A DNA stretch of 64,000 nt from Acidobacteriota bacterium. Its GTDB lineage: Bacteria; Acidobacteriota; Blastocatellia; Pyrinomonadales; Pyrinomonadaceae. Shown piece by piece: positions 51,984 through 61,489 of the stretch. The notes under the pieces are model-generated. The model did not search any database, was not told the DNA's origin, and saw only the letters and a program-made list of their open reading frames with translations. Each line of letters opens with the position of its first letter. Positions within the stretch are counted from its first letter, which is position 1. A program made the translations under genes and the position numbers. The stretch spans positions 186,001 to 250,000 of the forward strand of contig JAOAPY010000024.1 of the NCBI GenBank assembly GCA_025463135.1, written 5' to 3'.

Positions 51984-53708
51984 TTAGATACTCAGCGATT
52001 CAGCCCGCTCCTTGCGACTGAGCAGCCAGATGAAAATTGTGCGCGAAACATAAACGGCGGAGAAGAGATTTATGACCAGGCCCAGAATCAGGGTTACCGC
52101 AAACCCGCGAATAGGTCCGGTACCAAACAGAAACAGGAACAAGGAAGACACGGTGGTGGTAACGTGGGTGTCGATAATAGTTACAAAAGCGCGACCAAAT
52201 CCCTGATCCACGGCCGAGGCGATTGTTTTTCCCGTGCGCAATTCCTCACGAATGCGCTCGAATATGAGCACGTTCGAATCGACCGCCATACCAATCGTGA
52301 GAATAATTCCGGCGATGCCGGGCAGCGTTAGCGTCGCACCAAAAATCATCAACCCCGCCATCATCAGGATCACGTTTAGCAGCAGAGCCACCACTGCATT
52401 TACGCCGGACCCGCGGTAGTAGACGAGCATGAACAGCACGACCAACCCCAGGCCCACCAACGAAGCTCTCACACCGGAACGAATTGAATCAGCACCCAGG
52501 CTCGGCCCGACGGTCCGTTCTTCCAGATACTCAATCGGCGCCGGTAACGCGCCCGAACGCAGGGTCAGGGCCAGGTCATCCGCGGATTCTTTCGTAAACT
52601 TCCCGCTGATTTCACCCGAGTCAAATATCTGCGACTTAATAAAGGCGACGGACTTTACCTGGTCATTGAGCACCACACCCATGTATTCGTTGATATGGGC
52701 CCCGGTCCAGGCGCCGAACTTGTCAGCGCCGCCCTTCTTTAAAGAGAACTGAATCTCATAGTCTTCCGTGCCCCCGCCCCGGCTGGGTATTCCCGCCGCG
52801 TTGCGCAACTCGCTGCCGTCGATGATCGGGGGTGTTTCAACTACTACCCATTTTGTCGGCTTCGGTTGATTCTTATCTTCCTGCGACGTCGCCGTCAGAT
52901 CCATCCGTTCCGTGTATTCAACCACTCGACGATTGACCGGAACGGATCCGCCGCTATTCAACGACGCGATCGCTTCTTCTTTAGTCGCATAGGTCTGCAC
53001 CGGTGCGGGACTGGGAGGACTGACCACATGTACCATCTCAAGCCGTGATTCGCCGGCGAGAAGTTTCTTAACGCGCTCAGGGTCTGTAACTCCCGGCATC
53101 TGCAAAAGAATCTGATGAGAGTTCTGCGACCCATGCGTCTGCAGCGTGGGTTCAGCAACTCCCAGCGCATTGATCCGGCTTTCAATAATGCGCAACGCCT
53201 GTGTGGTCGCCTCGTCAGCCAGGGTTCGTTGAGTAGCAGCGGAAAGACTCCAGGTCAGAATGTTCCCGGACGACGAGAAGGACCATCCTGGGCGTTCACC
53301 CAGTTCGACCTTTTTCTCGATTGCTTCCCGTGCTTCTTTCGTCTTCGAAGCATCACCCAGAGTAAGTACCACGCGATAGTTATTTGCGGATACGTCAGCG
53401 TGCGCTTCCTTAACCTCGAAGCCGGCGTCTTTGGCCGCGTTCTGGGCGGCGACTGCATTGTCTTCAGTCAAACGCTTCAAAAACTCTTCGGTCTTGACGC
53501 GCATGACCAAATGCGAGCCGCCCTTGAGATCCAGTCCTAAATGAATGTTGTCCCGAAGGTTTTGCTTGATGCCCGATGCGGTGAAATCCTGTTTGCGCGG
53601 CAGGCGCGCACTCGCCCCCATGATCGGCGGCATGAACACCTTATAGAGACCAAGGACGGTGATGATTACGATTAGGGCGATGCGAAACGGAAGGTTCGTC
53701 TTCTTCAT
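51984..53708 (-). CDS. secD: Protein translocase subunit SecD
   Basis: This is a 574-residue protein with an N-terminal helix (about 8-27), the P1 periplasmic head (IHLGLDLKGGSHLVMRVKTE ... LRIIESRINALGVAEPTLQT) and the C-terminal helix bundle (LGADSIRSGVRASLVGLGLV ... TIGMAVDSNVLIFERIREEL). All hallmark motifs are present. It is the third gene of the tgt-yajC-secD-secF operon. Partner SecF begins 8 nt downstream. Confidence 0.97.
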   Translation of the reverse strand: MKKTNLPFRIALIVIITVLGLYKVFMPPIMGASARLPRKQDFTASGIKQNLRDNIHLGLDLKGGSHLVMRVKTEEFLKRLTEDNAVAAQNAAKDAGFEVKEAHADVSANNYRVVLTLGDASKTKEAREAIEKKVELGERPGWSFSSSGNILTWSLSAATQRTLADEATTQALRIIESRINALGVAEPTLQTHGSQNSHQILLQMPGVTDPERVKKLLAGESRLEMVHVVSPPSPAPVQTYATKEEAIASLNSGGSVPVNRRVVEYTERMDLTATSQEDKNQPKPTKWVVVETPPIIDGSELRNAAGIPSRGGGTEDYEIQFSLKKGGADKFGAWTGAHINEYMGVVLNDQVKSVAFIKSQIFDSGEISGKFTKESADDLALTLRSGALPAPIEYLEERTVGPSLGADSIRSGVRASLVGLGLVVLFMLVYYRGSGVNAVVALLLNVILMMAGLMIFGATLTLPGIAGIILTIGMAVDSNVLIFERIREELRTGKTIASAVDQGFGRAFVTIIDTHVTTTVSSLFLFLFGTGPIRGFAVTLILGLVINLFSAVYVSRTIFIWLLSRKERAESLSI

Positions 53709-53755
53709 AAATACTCGAGTGCCGCCGGTAGCTGCACACCGGCTTTGGAATTCCT

Positions 53756-54058
53756 CTAAGCCTTGGTCTCTTCCTCCACTCCCGCCACCGCGGTGCGTGA
53801 AATCTCAAGAATGGTTTTGTCGGCGCTGCGGATTAAGAAGCTGGTGTCTTTGACGCTGGTAATCGTGCCCAGGACACCGCCCGTGGTAATGACGCGATCG
53901 CCCGCCTTCAATTCCGAGATTGTCTGCTGAAGCTTGCGTTGACGCTGTTGTTGGGGCCTGATCAGCAGGAGATAAAAGACGCCGATAATTAGGAGCATCG
54001 GCACGAACGAAACCAGCGCGCTGCCGCCTCCCTGAAACAAAAGTAGTAGGGTGAACAT
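53756..54058 (-). CDS. yajC: Preprotein translocase subunit YajC
   Basis: This is a 100-residue protein with one membrane helix (LVSFVPMLLIIGVFYLLLIR, about 15-34) and then the YajC block RPQQQRQRKLQQTISELKAG and DRVITTGGVLGTITSVKDTS. It binds the SecDF complex. It lies between tgt (71 nt upstream) and secD (47 nt downstream), the usual order. A short acidic tail (GVEEETKA) ends it. Confidence 0.95.
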   Translation of the reverse strand: MFTLLLLFQGGGSALVSFVPMLLIIGVFYLLLIRPQQQRQRKLQQTISELKAGDRVITTGGVLGTITSVKDTSFLIRSADKTILEISRTAVAGVEEETKA

Positions 54059-54129
54059 TTATTTTTGACTCTTTCGGTTCGCCGCGCGCTTCCGATCCTG
54101 ACCCAAAAAGCGCAAGTCGGCGATTTGCA

Positions 54130-55308
54130 TCACTGAACGCCCGAGTTGACCATCTCGGTGAATTCCCGCCGGAATTGGGTGAACTTGCCAGACCGGATAG
54201 ATTGCCTTACACGTCGCATGGTGTCAAGGAAGAAGGCCAGATTATGATGGGTCAACAGGATGCTCGCCAGCATCTCGCCGCTCATATAAAGATGTCTCAG
54301 ATAAGCCCGCGAATGTCGCCGGCATACCGAGCAGCAACAGGTCTCATCCAGCGGCCTTTGGTCCGTCGTCCACTGCGCATTCTTGATATTTAGCTTACCC
54401 CGCGAGGTGAAAGCCTGGCCATTTCGCCCATTACGGGTCGGAAGCACGCAGTCAAACATATCCACGCCCAGGGCCACGGCCTCGAGCAAATCTTCCGGAG
54501 TTCCCACCCCCATTAGATAGCGCGGCTGTTCTGCCGGCATCAACGGAGCAACTTCGCCGACGACATCCCACATGACAGTCTTCTCTTCACCCACGCTCAG
54601 GCCGCCGATTGCGTAGCCGTCAAAGCCGATTTCCCGGTTACGCTCCAGACTCTCGCGACGGAGATCGAGATGCGCAGCACCTTGAATGATTCCGAAAAGC
54701 GCCTGGGCGCCGCTCAGGCCTGCCGCGGATCTTCGGCCGTAGTCAGCACCTTCTCGCTGCAGTGAGTCGAACCGCTCGCGAGAGCGCCGGGCCCAGCGTG
54801 CGGTCAATTCCATACTTTGTCGCGCTTCATCGTGAGGTGCTTTACCCGGCGCACATTCGTCGAAGACCATGACAATGTCAGAGCCCAGCGCTGCCTGTAC
54901 CTCCATCGAAACCTCTGGAGACAGAAACTGCGGACTGCCATCTACATGCGAACGGAACTGTGTGCCTTCCTCCGAGATCTTTCGCAGCTCGCCCAGACTC
55001 CACACCTGAAAACCGCCAGAGTCTGTTAGGAGTGTCCGGTCCCAGGCAATAAAGCGATGGAGGCCGCCACAGGCCCGGATTATTTCAATCCCCGGACGAA
55101 GCCAAAGATGATAAGTATTGCCGAGAATAATTCGCGCATCGACATCCGCGGCTTCAAGTTGTTCAAAGCGGACGCCCTTTACGCTGCCGGCAGTCCCCAC
55201 CGGCATGAACACCGGAGTTTCAATGTCACCCCGCCGCGTCCTAACGATGCCGGCGCGCGCTGCGCCTTCCTGTGCGAGCAGTTGAAAACCAATCGAGGGC
55301 TGATGCAT
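54130..55308 (-). CDS. tgt: tRNA-guanine transglycosylase
   Basis: This is a 392-residue enzyme that swaps the wobble guanine for the queuosine precursor preQ1 in tRNAs with GUN anticodons. Motifs: TPVFMPVGTAGSVKGV, ILGNTYHLWLRPG, LLTDSGGFQVWSLG with the first catalytic Asp, VFDECAPG, YLMGVGTPEDLLEAVALGVD and MFDCVLPTRNGRNGQAFTS with the nucleophile Asp. The zinc site is in CCCSVCRRHSRAYLRHL. It starts the operon with yajC and secDF, a very common arrangement. Confidence 0.97.
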   Translation of the reverse strand: MHQPSIGFQLLAQEGAARAGIVRTRRGDIETPVFMPVGTAGSVKGVRFEQLEAADVDARIILGNTYHLWLRPGIEIIRACGGLHRFIAWDRTLLTDSGGFQVWSLGELRKISEEGTQFRSHVDGSPQFLSPEVSMEVQAALGSDIVMVFDECAPGKAPHDEARQSMELTARWARRSRERFDSLQREGADYGRRSAAGLSGAQALFGIIQGAAHLDLRRESLERNREIGFDGYAIGGLSVGEEKTVMWDVVGEVAPLMPAEQPRYLMGVGTPEDLLEAVALGVDMFDCVLPTRNGRNGQAFTSRGKLNIKNAQWTTDQRPLDETCCCSVCRRHSRAYLRHLYMSGEMLASILLTHHNLAFFLDTMRRVRQSIRSGKFTQFRREFTEMVNSGVQ

Positions 55309-55425
55309 TTCTTGATATTGAATCCGAGGAGATTGAACTAACAGAGGAACATCAAATTCCGTTAATGCGCAGGATCAAACGCATCCTTTGATCTGCAGGT
55401 CATACGCATCCGTTTAGACAGGGCG

Positions 55426-55449
55426 CCGGAGGACAAGTCCGCTTTCTAA
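55426..55449. repeat. Single copy of the GGACAAGTCCGC dispersed repeat
   Basis: CCGGAGGACAAGTCCGC followed by TTTCTAA matches the right arm of the inverted pairs at 42005-42120 and 63470-63584. It lies in the 202-nt gap between tgt and der, which otherwise shows no gene. Confidence 0.75.
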
Positions 55450-55510
55450 TCGGAAGGAGTTTTTGAGCACGCAAAACACGCGTAGTGAAAATATGTTGTC
55501 TTTTGCGGCA

Positions 55511-56941
55511 TTATCCTTTGCGGGAGCTTCTCGTCTTCCTGTGGCGCTCTACTATCCTGAGCGGCGTGCCAAAAAAATCAAATTCTTCGCGCAGCCGGTT
55601 CTGCAAATACCGTACATAGGAAAAGTGCAGACCCGGCTTGCCGCCGGCAGTGAACAATACAAATGTGGGGGGCCGCACGCTGACCTGCGTCATGTACTGC
55701 ACGTGAAGGCGCGAAACACCACCTTTCACGGGAGCCGGCGCGCCACCACCACGAGGCTGGGAAACTGCGTCCTCAAAAAACGCGTTGAGCCGCGAGGTAG
55801 GAACGCGCAGATTGCGTGCCTGGTTCGCTCGAATAGCCAATGGCAGAATTCGTTCGACCCGCTGACCAGTGAGTGCCGAGATCGTTATGACCGGCGCCCA
55901 TTCAAGAAACTTCATCTTGTCGCGCAAACCTCGTTCGAATTCACTCACCGTCCCGGTCTGCTTGTTTTCGAGTGCATCCCATTTATTAACTCCGAGGATG
56001 ATCGAACAACCTGCGTCATGTGCGTAGCCGGCGATGTGCGCATCAAGCGCGGTAACACCTTCCGCGGCATCGACCATCACGATGGCCACGTCCGCGCGTT
56101 CCAGGCTCTTCATCGCCATGACTACCGAGAGCTTCTCTGCCATCTCTCCGGTTTTACCCTTGCGACGAATACCGGCGGTGTCGATAAGACGAAACTTCTG
56201 TTCGGGGGTTTCCAAAACAGTGTCGATGGCGTCGCGCGTAGTGCCCGCTACCGGCGATACGATCACGCGCTCTTCGCCCATCAGACGATTCAATAGCGAA
56301 GACTTTCCTACATTCGGCCGGCCGATAATCGCGAGTCTGAGTTCCTTTGCTCTCGCGGCCCGCTGGTCGATTTCATTCGCGTGGGCGTTGGTCTCACCTA
56401 ACCCCTGGATCAACGCATCCAGCAACTCTCCCAGACCAATTCCCTGCTCTGCCGAGATCGGAAAGACCTCTTCAAAGCCAAAACGATAGAACTCTGACGC
56501 TTCCGCTTCCACTCTGGCGGCTTCTGACTTATTTGCCGCCACCAGCACGCGCTTGCCTGTGGCGCGCAGTAGTTTCGCCAACTCTTCATCCAGCGGAGTC
56601 AACCCCTGCCGAGCGTCAACTACCCAGATCAGCATCTGCGCATCGTCGATCGCAAAGCCTGCCTGTTTGAAAATATTTGAAGGGATAATGGCGTCGTCAT
56701 CGGGAACGATGCCACCGGTATCGACAATGGAAAAGCGTTCACCACCCCAGTCAACTTCGCCGTAGATGCGATCGCGCGTAATGCCGGGCTCGTCGCCGAC
56801 AATCGAGCGGCGCTGACCGATTAGCCGATTGAATAGAGTCGATTTGCCGACATTTGGCTGACCCACAACTGCCACCAAGGGCAGCGGAGCAGGCACAGAC
56901 TCGGCGATTGCCACTTTTTCGTTTGCGGTTTCAATGCTCAT
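55511..56941 (-). CDS. der: Ribosome-associated GTPase Der (EngA)
   Basis: The protein has 476 residues from the ATG at 56941 (MSIETANEKVAIAE); a longer frame from 57004 adds 21 residues without a better ribosome-binding site. Two tandem G domains are present: the first has VAVVGQPNVGKSTLFNRLIG and DTGGI, the second AIIGRPNVGKSSLLNRLMGE, GTTRDAIDTV and DTAGIRRKGK, with NKWD as G4. The C-terminal KH-like domain ends GNPGLHFSYVRYLQNRLRE-like (here GGKPGLHFSYVRYLQNRLRE). Der is essential for 50S subunit assembly. Confidence 0.96.
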   Translation of the reverse strand: MSIETANEKVAIAESVPAPLPLVAVVGQPNVGKSTLFNRLIGQRRSIVGDEPGITRDRIYGEVDWGGERFSIVDTGGIVPDDDAIIPSNIFKQAGFAIDDAQMLIWVVDARQGLTPLDEELAKLLRATGKRVLVAANKSEAARVEAEASEFYRFGFEEVFPISAEQGIGLGELLDALIQGLGETNAHANEIDQRAARAKELRLAIIGRPNVGKSSLLNRLMGEERVIVSPVAGTTRDAIDTVLETPEQKFRLIDTAGIRRKGKTGEMAEKLSVVMAMKSLERADVAIVMVDAAEGVTALDAHIAGYAHDAGCSIILGVNKWDALENKQTGTVSEFERGLRDKMKFLEWAPVITISALTGQRVERILPLAIRANQARNLRVPTSRLNAFFEDAVSQPRGGGAPAPVKGGVSRLHVQYMTQVSVRPPTFVLFTAGGKPGLHFSYVRYLQNRLREEFDFFGTPLRIVERHRKTRSSRKG

Positions 56942-57232
56942 TAATTTAACAATCCCAGCAGCGAGGCAAGCGTCTAGTTCATCTCCACGTAGCTTGAGGA
57001 ACAACGTTAGGGCAACATACCGGAATTTGCCAGTGACCAGGACCTACCAGGCAAGGTTCAATCGCCTCAAAATCTGGACAGATGGCCTTCATAAGAGTAA
57101 ATTCTCCGCCACGCAAACACGCTTTTGCTCCTTTGCGTCTTTCCGGGAACTCCTTTCGGATGTTCACACAAACGCAAAGGCATAGCGGAAAGATTCTGAT
57201 ACCTGAACCAACATTCGAGGAGATTTCAGACG

Positions 57233-58855
57233 ATGAAACGCAGAGTCTTCCTGCAAACCGGCGCCCTTGCCTGCGCGGCAGCCGCAGCCAATCCCGTACC
57301 GGCAGAATCGGTAGAGCGTTCGGAAGCAACAGCGCCGCCCGCACCTAAGACCTTCGAACTCGACGAAGTTACCATTGCCGAACTTCAGGCCGGCCTGAAG
57401 TCGGGAAAGTACACTGCTCTCTCTCTGACAAAGAAGTATCTGCAGCGAATCCAGGAAATCGATAAGCATGGTCCCGCGGTCAACTCTGTCATTGAAATAA
57501 ACCCTGACGCTCTGTCGATCGCCGCCGCGCTTGATCGCGAGCGCAAAGAGAAAGGATCGTCGCGTGGTCCCCTGCACGGTATCCCCGTGCTGATCAAAGA
57601 CAATATCGATACGGCCGACCGCATGATGACGACTGCGGGATCGCTCGCCCTTCTGGGTTCGACGCCGTCGCAGGATGCCTTTGTTGCCAGGCGTCTGCGC
57701 GAATCCGGCGCGGTCATTCTCGGCAAGACCAACTTAAGTGAGTGGGCCAACTTCCGCTCGAACCGTTCATCGAGCGGCTGGAGCGGGCGCGGAGGCCAGA
57801 CCAGAAACCCCTACGCGCTGGATCGCAATCCGTGTGGTTCCAGTTCCGGTTCCGGCGCGGCCACCGCGGCGAATCTTTGCGCGGTAGCTATCGGCACCGA
57901 AACCGACGGCTCTGTCGTTTGCCCATCGTCTACCAATTCCCTGGTCGGTATCAAACCAACCTTGGGATTGATCAGTCGTGCCGGTATCATCCCCATCGCA
58001 CACAGCCAGGACACTGCCGGGCCGATGTGCCGAACGGTCACTGACGCTGCGATACTGCTGGGTGCGTTGGCGGGAGTCGATCCGCGCGATAAAGCAACCA
58101 GTGCCAGTCAGGGCAAGGCTCTAACTAACTACACCACGTTTCTCGATCCTCACGGACTGAAAGGCGCGCGACTGGGGATTGTGCGCAAATCTTTCGGATT
58201 CAATGACGGCGTAGACAAGTTGCTGAACGATCTAATCGCCGAGATGAAAAGACTCGGTGCGGTGATTATCGACCCGACTGATATTCCTACCGCCGGCAAG
58301 TTTGATGATTCAGAGTTGGAAGTACTGCTTTATGAATTCAAGGCGGATCTCAACACCTATCTCAGCGGGTTGGGTGCGAAGGCGCCGGTCCGCTCTCTGC
58401 AAGAGATAATCGAGTTCAATGAAAAACATCGCGACCAGGAGATGCCCTACTTTGGTCAGGACCTCTTTGTTAAGGCCGAGGCCAAAGGGCCGCTAACTGA
58501 AAAGGCCTACCTCGATGCACTCAAGCAAAACCGGGAGATGACTCGCGAGGATGGAATCGACGCAGTGCTGCGCAAGCACAAACTCGACGCCTTGATCGCG
58601 CCCACTGGTGGCCCGGCCTGGCCCACCGATTGGGTTAATGGCGATCATTTTACCGGCGGTTACTCCAGCGCTTCGGCCGTCGCCGGTTATCCGCACATCA
58701 CCGTGCCCGCGGGCTATGTGCACGGTCTGCCGGTTGGTATTTCTTTTTTCGCCTCAGCTTATAGTGAACCGACATTGATCAAACTGGCATACGCTTTTGA
58801 GCAAGCCACGAAAGCGCGACGTCCACCAAAATTTTTGCCCACTGCTAATCTATAA
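57233..58855 (+). CDS. Tat-exported amidase (amidase-signature family)
   Basis: This is a 540-residue protein. The N-terminus KRRVFLQTGALACAAAAANP matches a Tat signal. The amidase-signature fold shows PLHGIPVLIKDNIDT with Lys122, CGSSSGSGAATAANLCAVAIG with the cis-Ser (203 or 204), and GTETDGSVVCPSS with nucleophile Ser227; the usual leading G-G-S-S is C-G-S-S here. The C-terminal region (GPAWPTDW ... GYPHITVPAGYVHGLPVGIS) is characteristic. It would hydrolyse an amide in the periplasm; the substrate is not evident. GAGGAG lies 10 nt before the ATG. Confidence 0.92.
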   Translation: MKRRVFLQTGALACAAAAANPVPAESVERSEATAPPAPKTFELDEVTIAELQAGLKSGKYTALSLTKKYLQRIQEIDKHGPAVNSVIEINPDALSIAAALDRERKEKGSSRGPLHGIPVLIKDNIDTADRMMTTAGSLALLGSTPSQDAFVARRLRESGAVILGKTNLSEWANFRSNRSSSGWSGRGGQTRNPYALDRNPCGSSSGSGAATAANLCAVAIGTETDGSVVCPSSTNSLVGIKPTLGLISRAGIIPIAHSQDTAGPMCRTVTDAAILLGALAGVDPRDKATSASQGKALTNYTTFLDPHGLKGARLGIVRKSFGFNDGVDKLLNDLIAEMKRLGAVIIDPTDIPTAGKFDDSELEVLLYEFKADLNTYLSGLGAKAPVRSLQEIIEFNEKHRDQEMPYFGQDLFVKAEAKGPLTEKAYLDALKQNREMTREDGIDAVLRKHKLDALIAPTGGPAWPTDWVNGDHFTGGYSSASAVAGYPHITVPAGYVHGLPVGISFFASAYSEPTLIKLAYAFEQATKARRPPKFLPTANL

Positions 58856-58880
58856 AGAAGAGTTGGGTTACCATACGATT

Positions 58881-59474
58881 ATGGTCCATTCTTCCAACCC
58901 TCGTTTAGAGACCGGACTTGTCCGCCACCGTCGAGGCACAACCGACGTCTTTAGCCGGGCGGCCCCGCTGGAGTGGTCGTGTGCCCTCGCTAAACTGCTG
59001 CGTCGCACATTGATACTTATCGGCTGTGGTTTAGTTCTCGTTTGCGCTATCCCCTCAATTCAGGTCAAGGCACAGACTCTTCAACCAGCCGCTGACTTTC
59101 GCGGCACCTGGCGCTGGGCCGTTTACGCGAAAAGCAGAGCCGAACTGCCGCCGGCGTATCGTGATGAGAACTTGAAAGATGTTCCCGCCGCGGCCGTCGA
59201 GTTAACACTCACTCAAAAGGGTGACAAGCTCACCGGTGAATATTCTGCCAGCCGCCGTTTTTTGGCGCGGGTCGAAGACGGCGAAGTGGACAGCAACATC
59301 AAGGGCAACGTCGCCCGTCTGGAGTTGACGAGTGGCTTTGGCGGCACTGTCACTGTACTACTGACGCTGCTCGGCAACAGGTTGCACTGGAAAACAATTA
59401 AGTCCGAGGGCGAATCTTACTTTCCTGATGATGTCTATCTCAGCCGCGTGGTAAGAAGAAAGAAGCGACACTAA
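58881..59474 (+). CDS. Exported protein of unknown function, start uncertain
   Basis: The frame gives 197 residues from the ATG at 58881, but codons 8-16 fall inside a dispersed repeat (58902-58926), so a later start is possible. A hydrophobic signal-like segment (LILIGCGLVLVCAIPSIQVK, ending KAQ) comes next. The mature part, DFRGTWRWAVYAKSRAELPP ... VELTLTQKGDKLTGEYSASR, looks like a small beta-barrel lipocalin-type domain that recurs in secreted proteins. The family is not recognised. It lies 25 nt after the amidase on the same strand, so co-transcription is likely. Confidence 0.55.
   Translation: MVHSSNPRLETGLVRHRRGTTDVFSRAAPLEWSCALAKLLRRTLILIGCGLVLVCAIPSIQVKAQTLQPAADFRGTWRWAVYAKSRAELPPAYRDENLKDVPAAAVELTLTQKGDKLTGEYSASRRFLARVEDGEVDSNIKGNVARLELTSGFGGTVTVLLTLLGNRLHWKTIKSEGESYFPDDVYLSRVVRRKKRH
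58902..58926. repeat. Copy of the TTTAGA...GGACTTGTCCGCC dispersed repeat
   Basis: CGTTTAGAGACCGGACTTGTCCGCC matches the left arm of the pairs at 42005 and 63470 (the run given here is 25 bases at 58902-58926; core GGACTTGTCCGCC). It lies at the start of the neighbouring secreted-protein frame. Confidence 0.75.
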
Positions 59475-59779
59475 GCAGTCTGAAAGCAAGATAGCAATTT
59501 TCAAGAAGCGCCCAGTCGTTGTTGAGGTTATCTTCCCTCAATGATACAAGGCGTGGATCTTGAGAGACTGTGCCGTTTGCTTTCAGTGCGGTAGGCACGA
59601 AATGTTCATAGACCGAAGACGATGCTGGTCATGGGAACCTAATTATGGGTGGACAAAGCCACACTGCGCTCCTTCGGAGCTATGTTTTCGCTTAGATTTG
59701 ATAACTATAAACATTCCGCCGCTCTGCGGCTGAATATGTAGGCGGAAACATGATCAACCAATCGTGAAAGGAAAAGCCA
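59475..59779. other. Intergenic region with short palindromes
   Basis: This 305-nt stretch holds no supported gene. It contains GCTCCTTCGGAGC (about 59672) and CCGCCGCTCTGCGGC (about 59717), short perfect hairpins of the kind also seen near 2930, and ends with AAGGA before the next ATG. Confidence 0.5.
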
Positions 59780-60415
59780 ATGCCCCGCACCGCAACTGAA
59801 ACAAAGAAGAAATCCATCTACGGCGTTCATCCCGGCGTCGCCATGACGCGGAAGTGGATTGCCGAGCTCAAAGACAAGACCGGGCGTTCGCTGGATGAAT
59901 GGTTGACCTTAATTAAGAAGAAAGGTCCCACAGAGGAAACAGCGCGGCGCGAGTGGCTCAAGACCGAACATGGTCTGGGTACCAACTACGCCTGGTGGCT
60001 GGCCGAACGCGCGGGCGGCAAAGGAACGGAGATTGGCGATCCCAATGACTATCTCAAAGCCGCCGAAGGCTATGTTGAAAAAATGTTCTCCGGTGGGAAA
60101 GCAGAGTTACGCCCTGTCTATGACGCTCTGTTGAAGCTCGGCCTCAGTGTGGGCAAGGACGTGAAAGCGTGTCCGTGCCAGACCATCGTGCCGCTTTATC
60201 GCAAGCACGTGTTCGCTCAAATCAAGCCCACCACACGGACGCGCATCGACCTCGGTTTCGCTCTCGGTGACATGAAGCCAAAAGGTCGCTTGATCGATAC
60301 CGGAGGCTTTGCGAAAAAGGATCGCATTACACACCGCATCGAAATCACTTCCGTCAAAGACATCGACGCCGAAGTCAAACAATGGTTGAAAGTGGCCTAC
60401 GATCGTGACGCATAA
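59780..60415 (+). CDS. DUF4287-DUF5655 protein
   Basis: This is a 211-residue protein. The N-terminal part (about 8-72, GVHPGVAMTRKWIAELKDKT ... TEHGLGTNYAWWLAERAGG) is a DUF4287-type helical module. The C-terminal part (about 95-208, LRPVYDALLKLGLSVGKDVK, then CPCQTIVPLYRKHVFAQIKP, RTRIDLGFALGD and HRIEITSVKDIDAEVKQWLK) is DUF5655-like, a fold often found alone or fused to DNA-related proteins. Function is unknown; cytoplasmic. AAGGA precedes the ATG by 8 nt. The next gene, 23 nt downstream, carries a second copy of the DUF4287 module. Confidence 0.8.
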   Translation: MPRTATETKKKSIYGVHPGVAMTRKWIAELKDKTGRSLDEWLTLIKKKGPTEETARREWLKTEHGLGTNYAWWLAERAGGKGTEIGDPNDYLKAAEGYVEKMFSGGKAELRPVYDALLKLGLSVGKDVKACPCQTIVPLYRKHVFAQIKPTTRTRIDLGFALGDMKPKGRLIDTGGFAKKDRITHRIEITSVKDIDAEVKQWLKVAYDRDA

Positions 60416-60438
60416 TCTGCGGCTTCGCAAGAAAAACA

Positions 60439-61011
60439 ATGACAACCAAATCAGCAAAGAAACTCTCGGTAAAGGCTCCGCGCATGAGCGACGAGGCCGT
60501 GAAAGCTAAAACGGGCAAGATCTGGAAGCAGTGGTTCGGCATTCTGGACAAAGCCGGTGGCAAGAAGATGACACATCAGGAGATCGTGAAGTATCTCAGC
60601 ACCGAACACGGGGTCGGCTCATGGTGGCAGCAGATGCTCACCGTCAGCTACGAACAACACAGTGGCCGGCGCGCGCCGCATGAAAAACCGGACGGCTATC
60701 AGATTAGCGTCAGCCGTACCATCGCCGTACCTCTTGCCCCACTCTATGAAGCATTTGGTAATGCTGGAAAGCGCGCGCAGTGGTTGCCGGAAGAGGGTCT
60801 GATCGAGCGTACCGCTACGACCAACAAATCAATGCGCGTGACCTGGAATGATCGCAAGACCAGTCTCGAAATATCTTTCCTGCCCAAGAGTGAAGACAAG
60901 AGCGTGGTGGTGGTCCAACACAGCAAATTGCCGAACGCCGGCGCCGCCGCAAAAATGAAGAAGTACTGGGGTGAAGCGCTCGACCGGCTGCGAGCGATGT
61001 TAGAGAAATGA
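60439..61011 (+). CDS. DUF4287-SRPBCC protein
   Basis: This is a 190-residue protein. Residues 16-75 (MSDEAVKAKTGKIWKQWFGI ... LSTEHGVGSWWQQMLTVSYE) form a DUF4287-like module paralogous to that of the previous gene. Residues 85-188 form an AHSA1/SRPBCC-type helix-grip domain (SVSRTIAVPLAPLYEAFGNA ... MKKYWGEALDRLRAML) with a ligand cavity. SRPBCC proteins bind hydrophobic ligands or act as co-chaperones. The pair 59780/60439 is a co-transcribed unit built from one shared module with two different partner domains. Confidence 0.82.
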   Translation: MTTKSAKKLSVKAPRMSDEAVKAKTGKIWKQWFGILDKAGGKKMTHQEIVKYLSTEHGVGSWWQQMLTVSYEQHSGRRAPHEKPDGYQISVSRTIAVPLAPLYEAFGNAGKRAQWLPEEGLIERTATTNKSMRVTWNDRKTSLEISFLPKSEDKSVVVVQHSKLPNAGAAAKMKKYWGEALDRLRAMLEK

Positions 61012-61092
61012 TTTCTCTCTGTAACGCAACCTGTTAGTTTGCGTCGCCGTCCGCATCCCCGCACCGACGCAACCTGACAAGTTCATTTACTC

Positions 61093-61461
61093 ATGATTGC
61101 GCATTTCACCAGACTCTACGCGGACCCCGATGGTGAATCACATTTCCAGGATCCCAGCCGGGAACTGGATCTCGTCGAGTTCGCTCCGCCGGCTCCGCCG
61201 CTTTATCTTTCGCCACCCGCAGCCGCGACCAACTTCTCTTTCTTTGGCGCGCCTTCCGGTTGGCACAGCGACTGGCATCCTTCAGCCAAACGCAATCTCT
61301 TTGCTGTCATTACCGGCGAGTGGGAAGTCAGCGCGAGCGACGGCGAAACGCGGCGCTTTCTCGCGGGCAGCGTCCTGCTGGTTGAAGACACCACCGGCAA
61401 AGGTCACACCTCGCGCGTGGTCAGCAACGAAGACTCCCTCGCACTACTGGTGCTGTTGTAA
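61093..61461 (+). CDS. Cupin-fold protein
   Basis: This is a 122-residue protein in the double-stranded beta-helix pattern: GAPSGWHSDWHPSAKRNLFA, VITGEWEVSASDGETRRFLA, GSVLLVEDTTGKGHTSRVVS. His and Glu residues at the usual cupin positions could bind a metal, but the motifs are degenerate. Similar short cupins are uncharacterised. No ribosome-binding site is obvious. Confidence 0.7.
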   Translation: MIAHFTRLYADPDGESHFQDPSRELDLVEFAPPAPPLYLSPPAAATNFSFFGAPSGWHSDWHPSAKRNLFAVITGEWEVSASDGETRRFLAGSVLLVEDTTGKGHTSRVVSNEDSLALLVLL

Positions 61462-61489
61462 CGGCAGGGATTCGCTGGGCGCTGGAGCT

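Noticed and set aside
55463-56296. Plus-strand frame of 277 codons opposite der
   Set aside because: Antisense to an essential GTPase with complete motifs; translation has no domain character.
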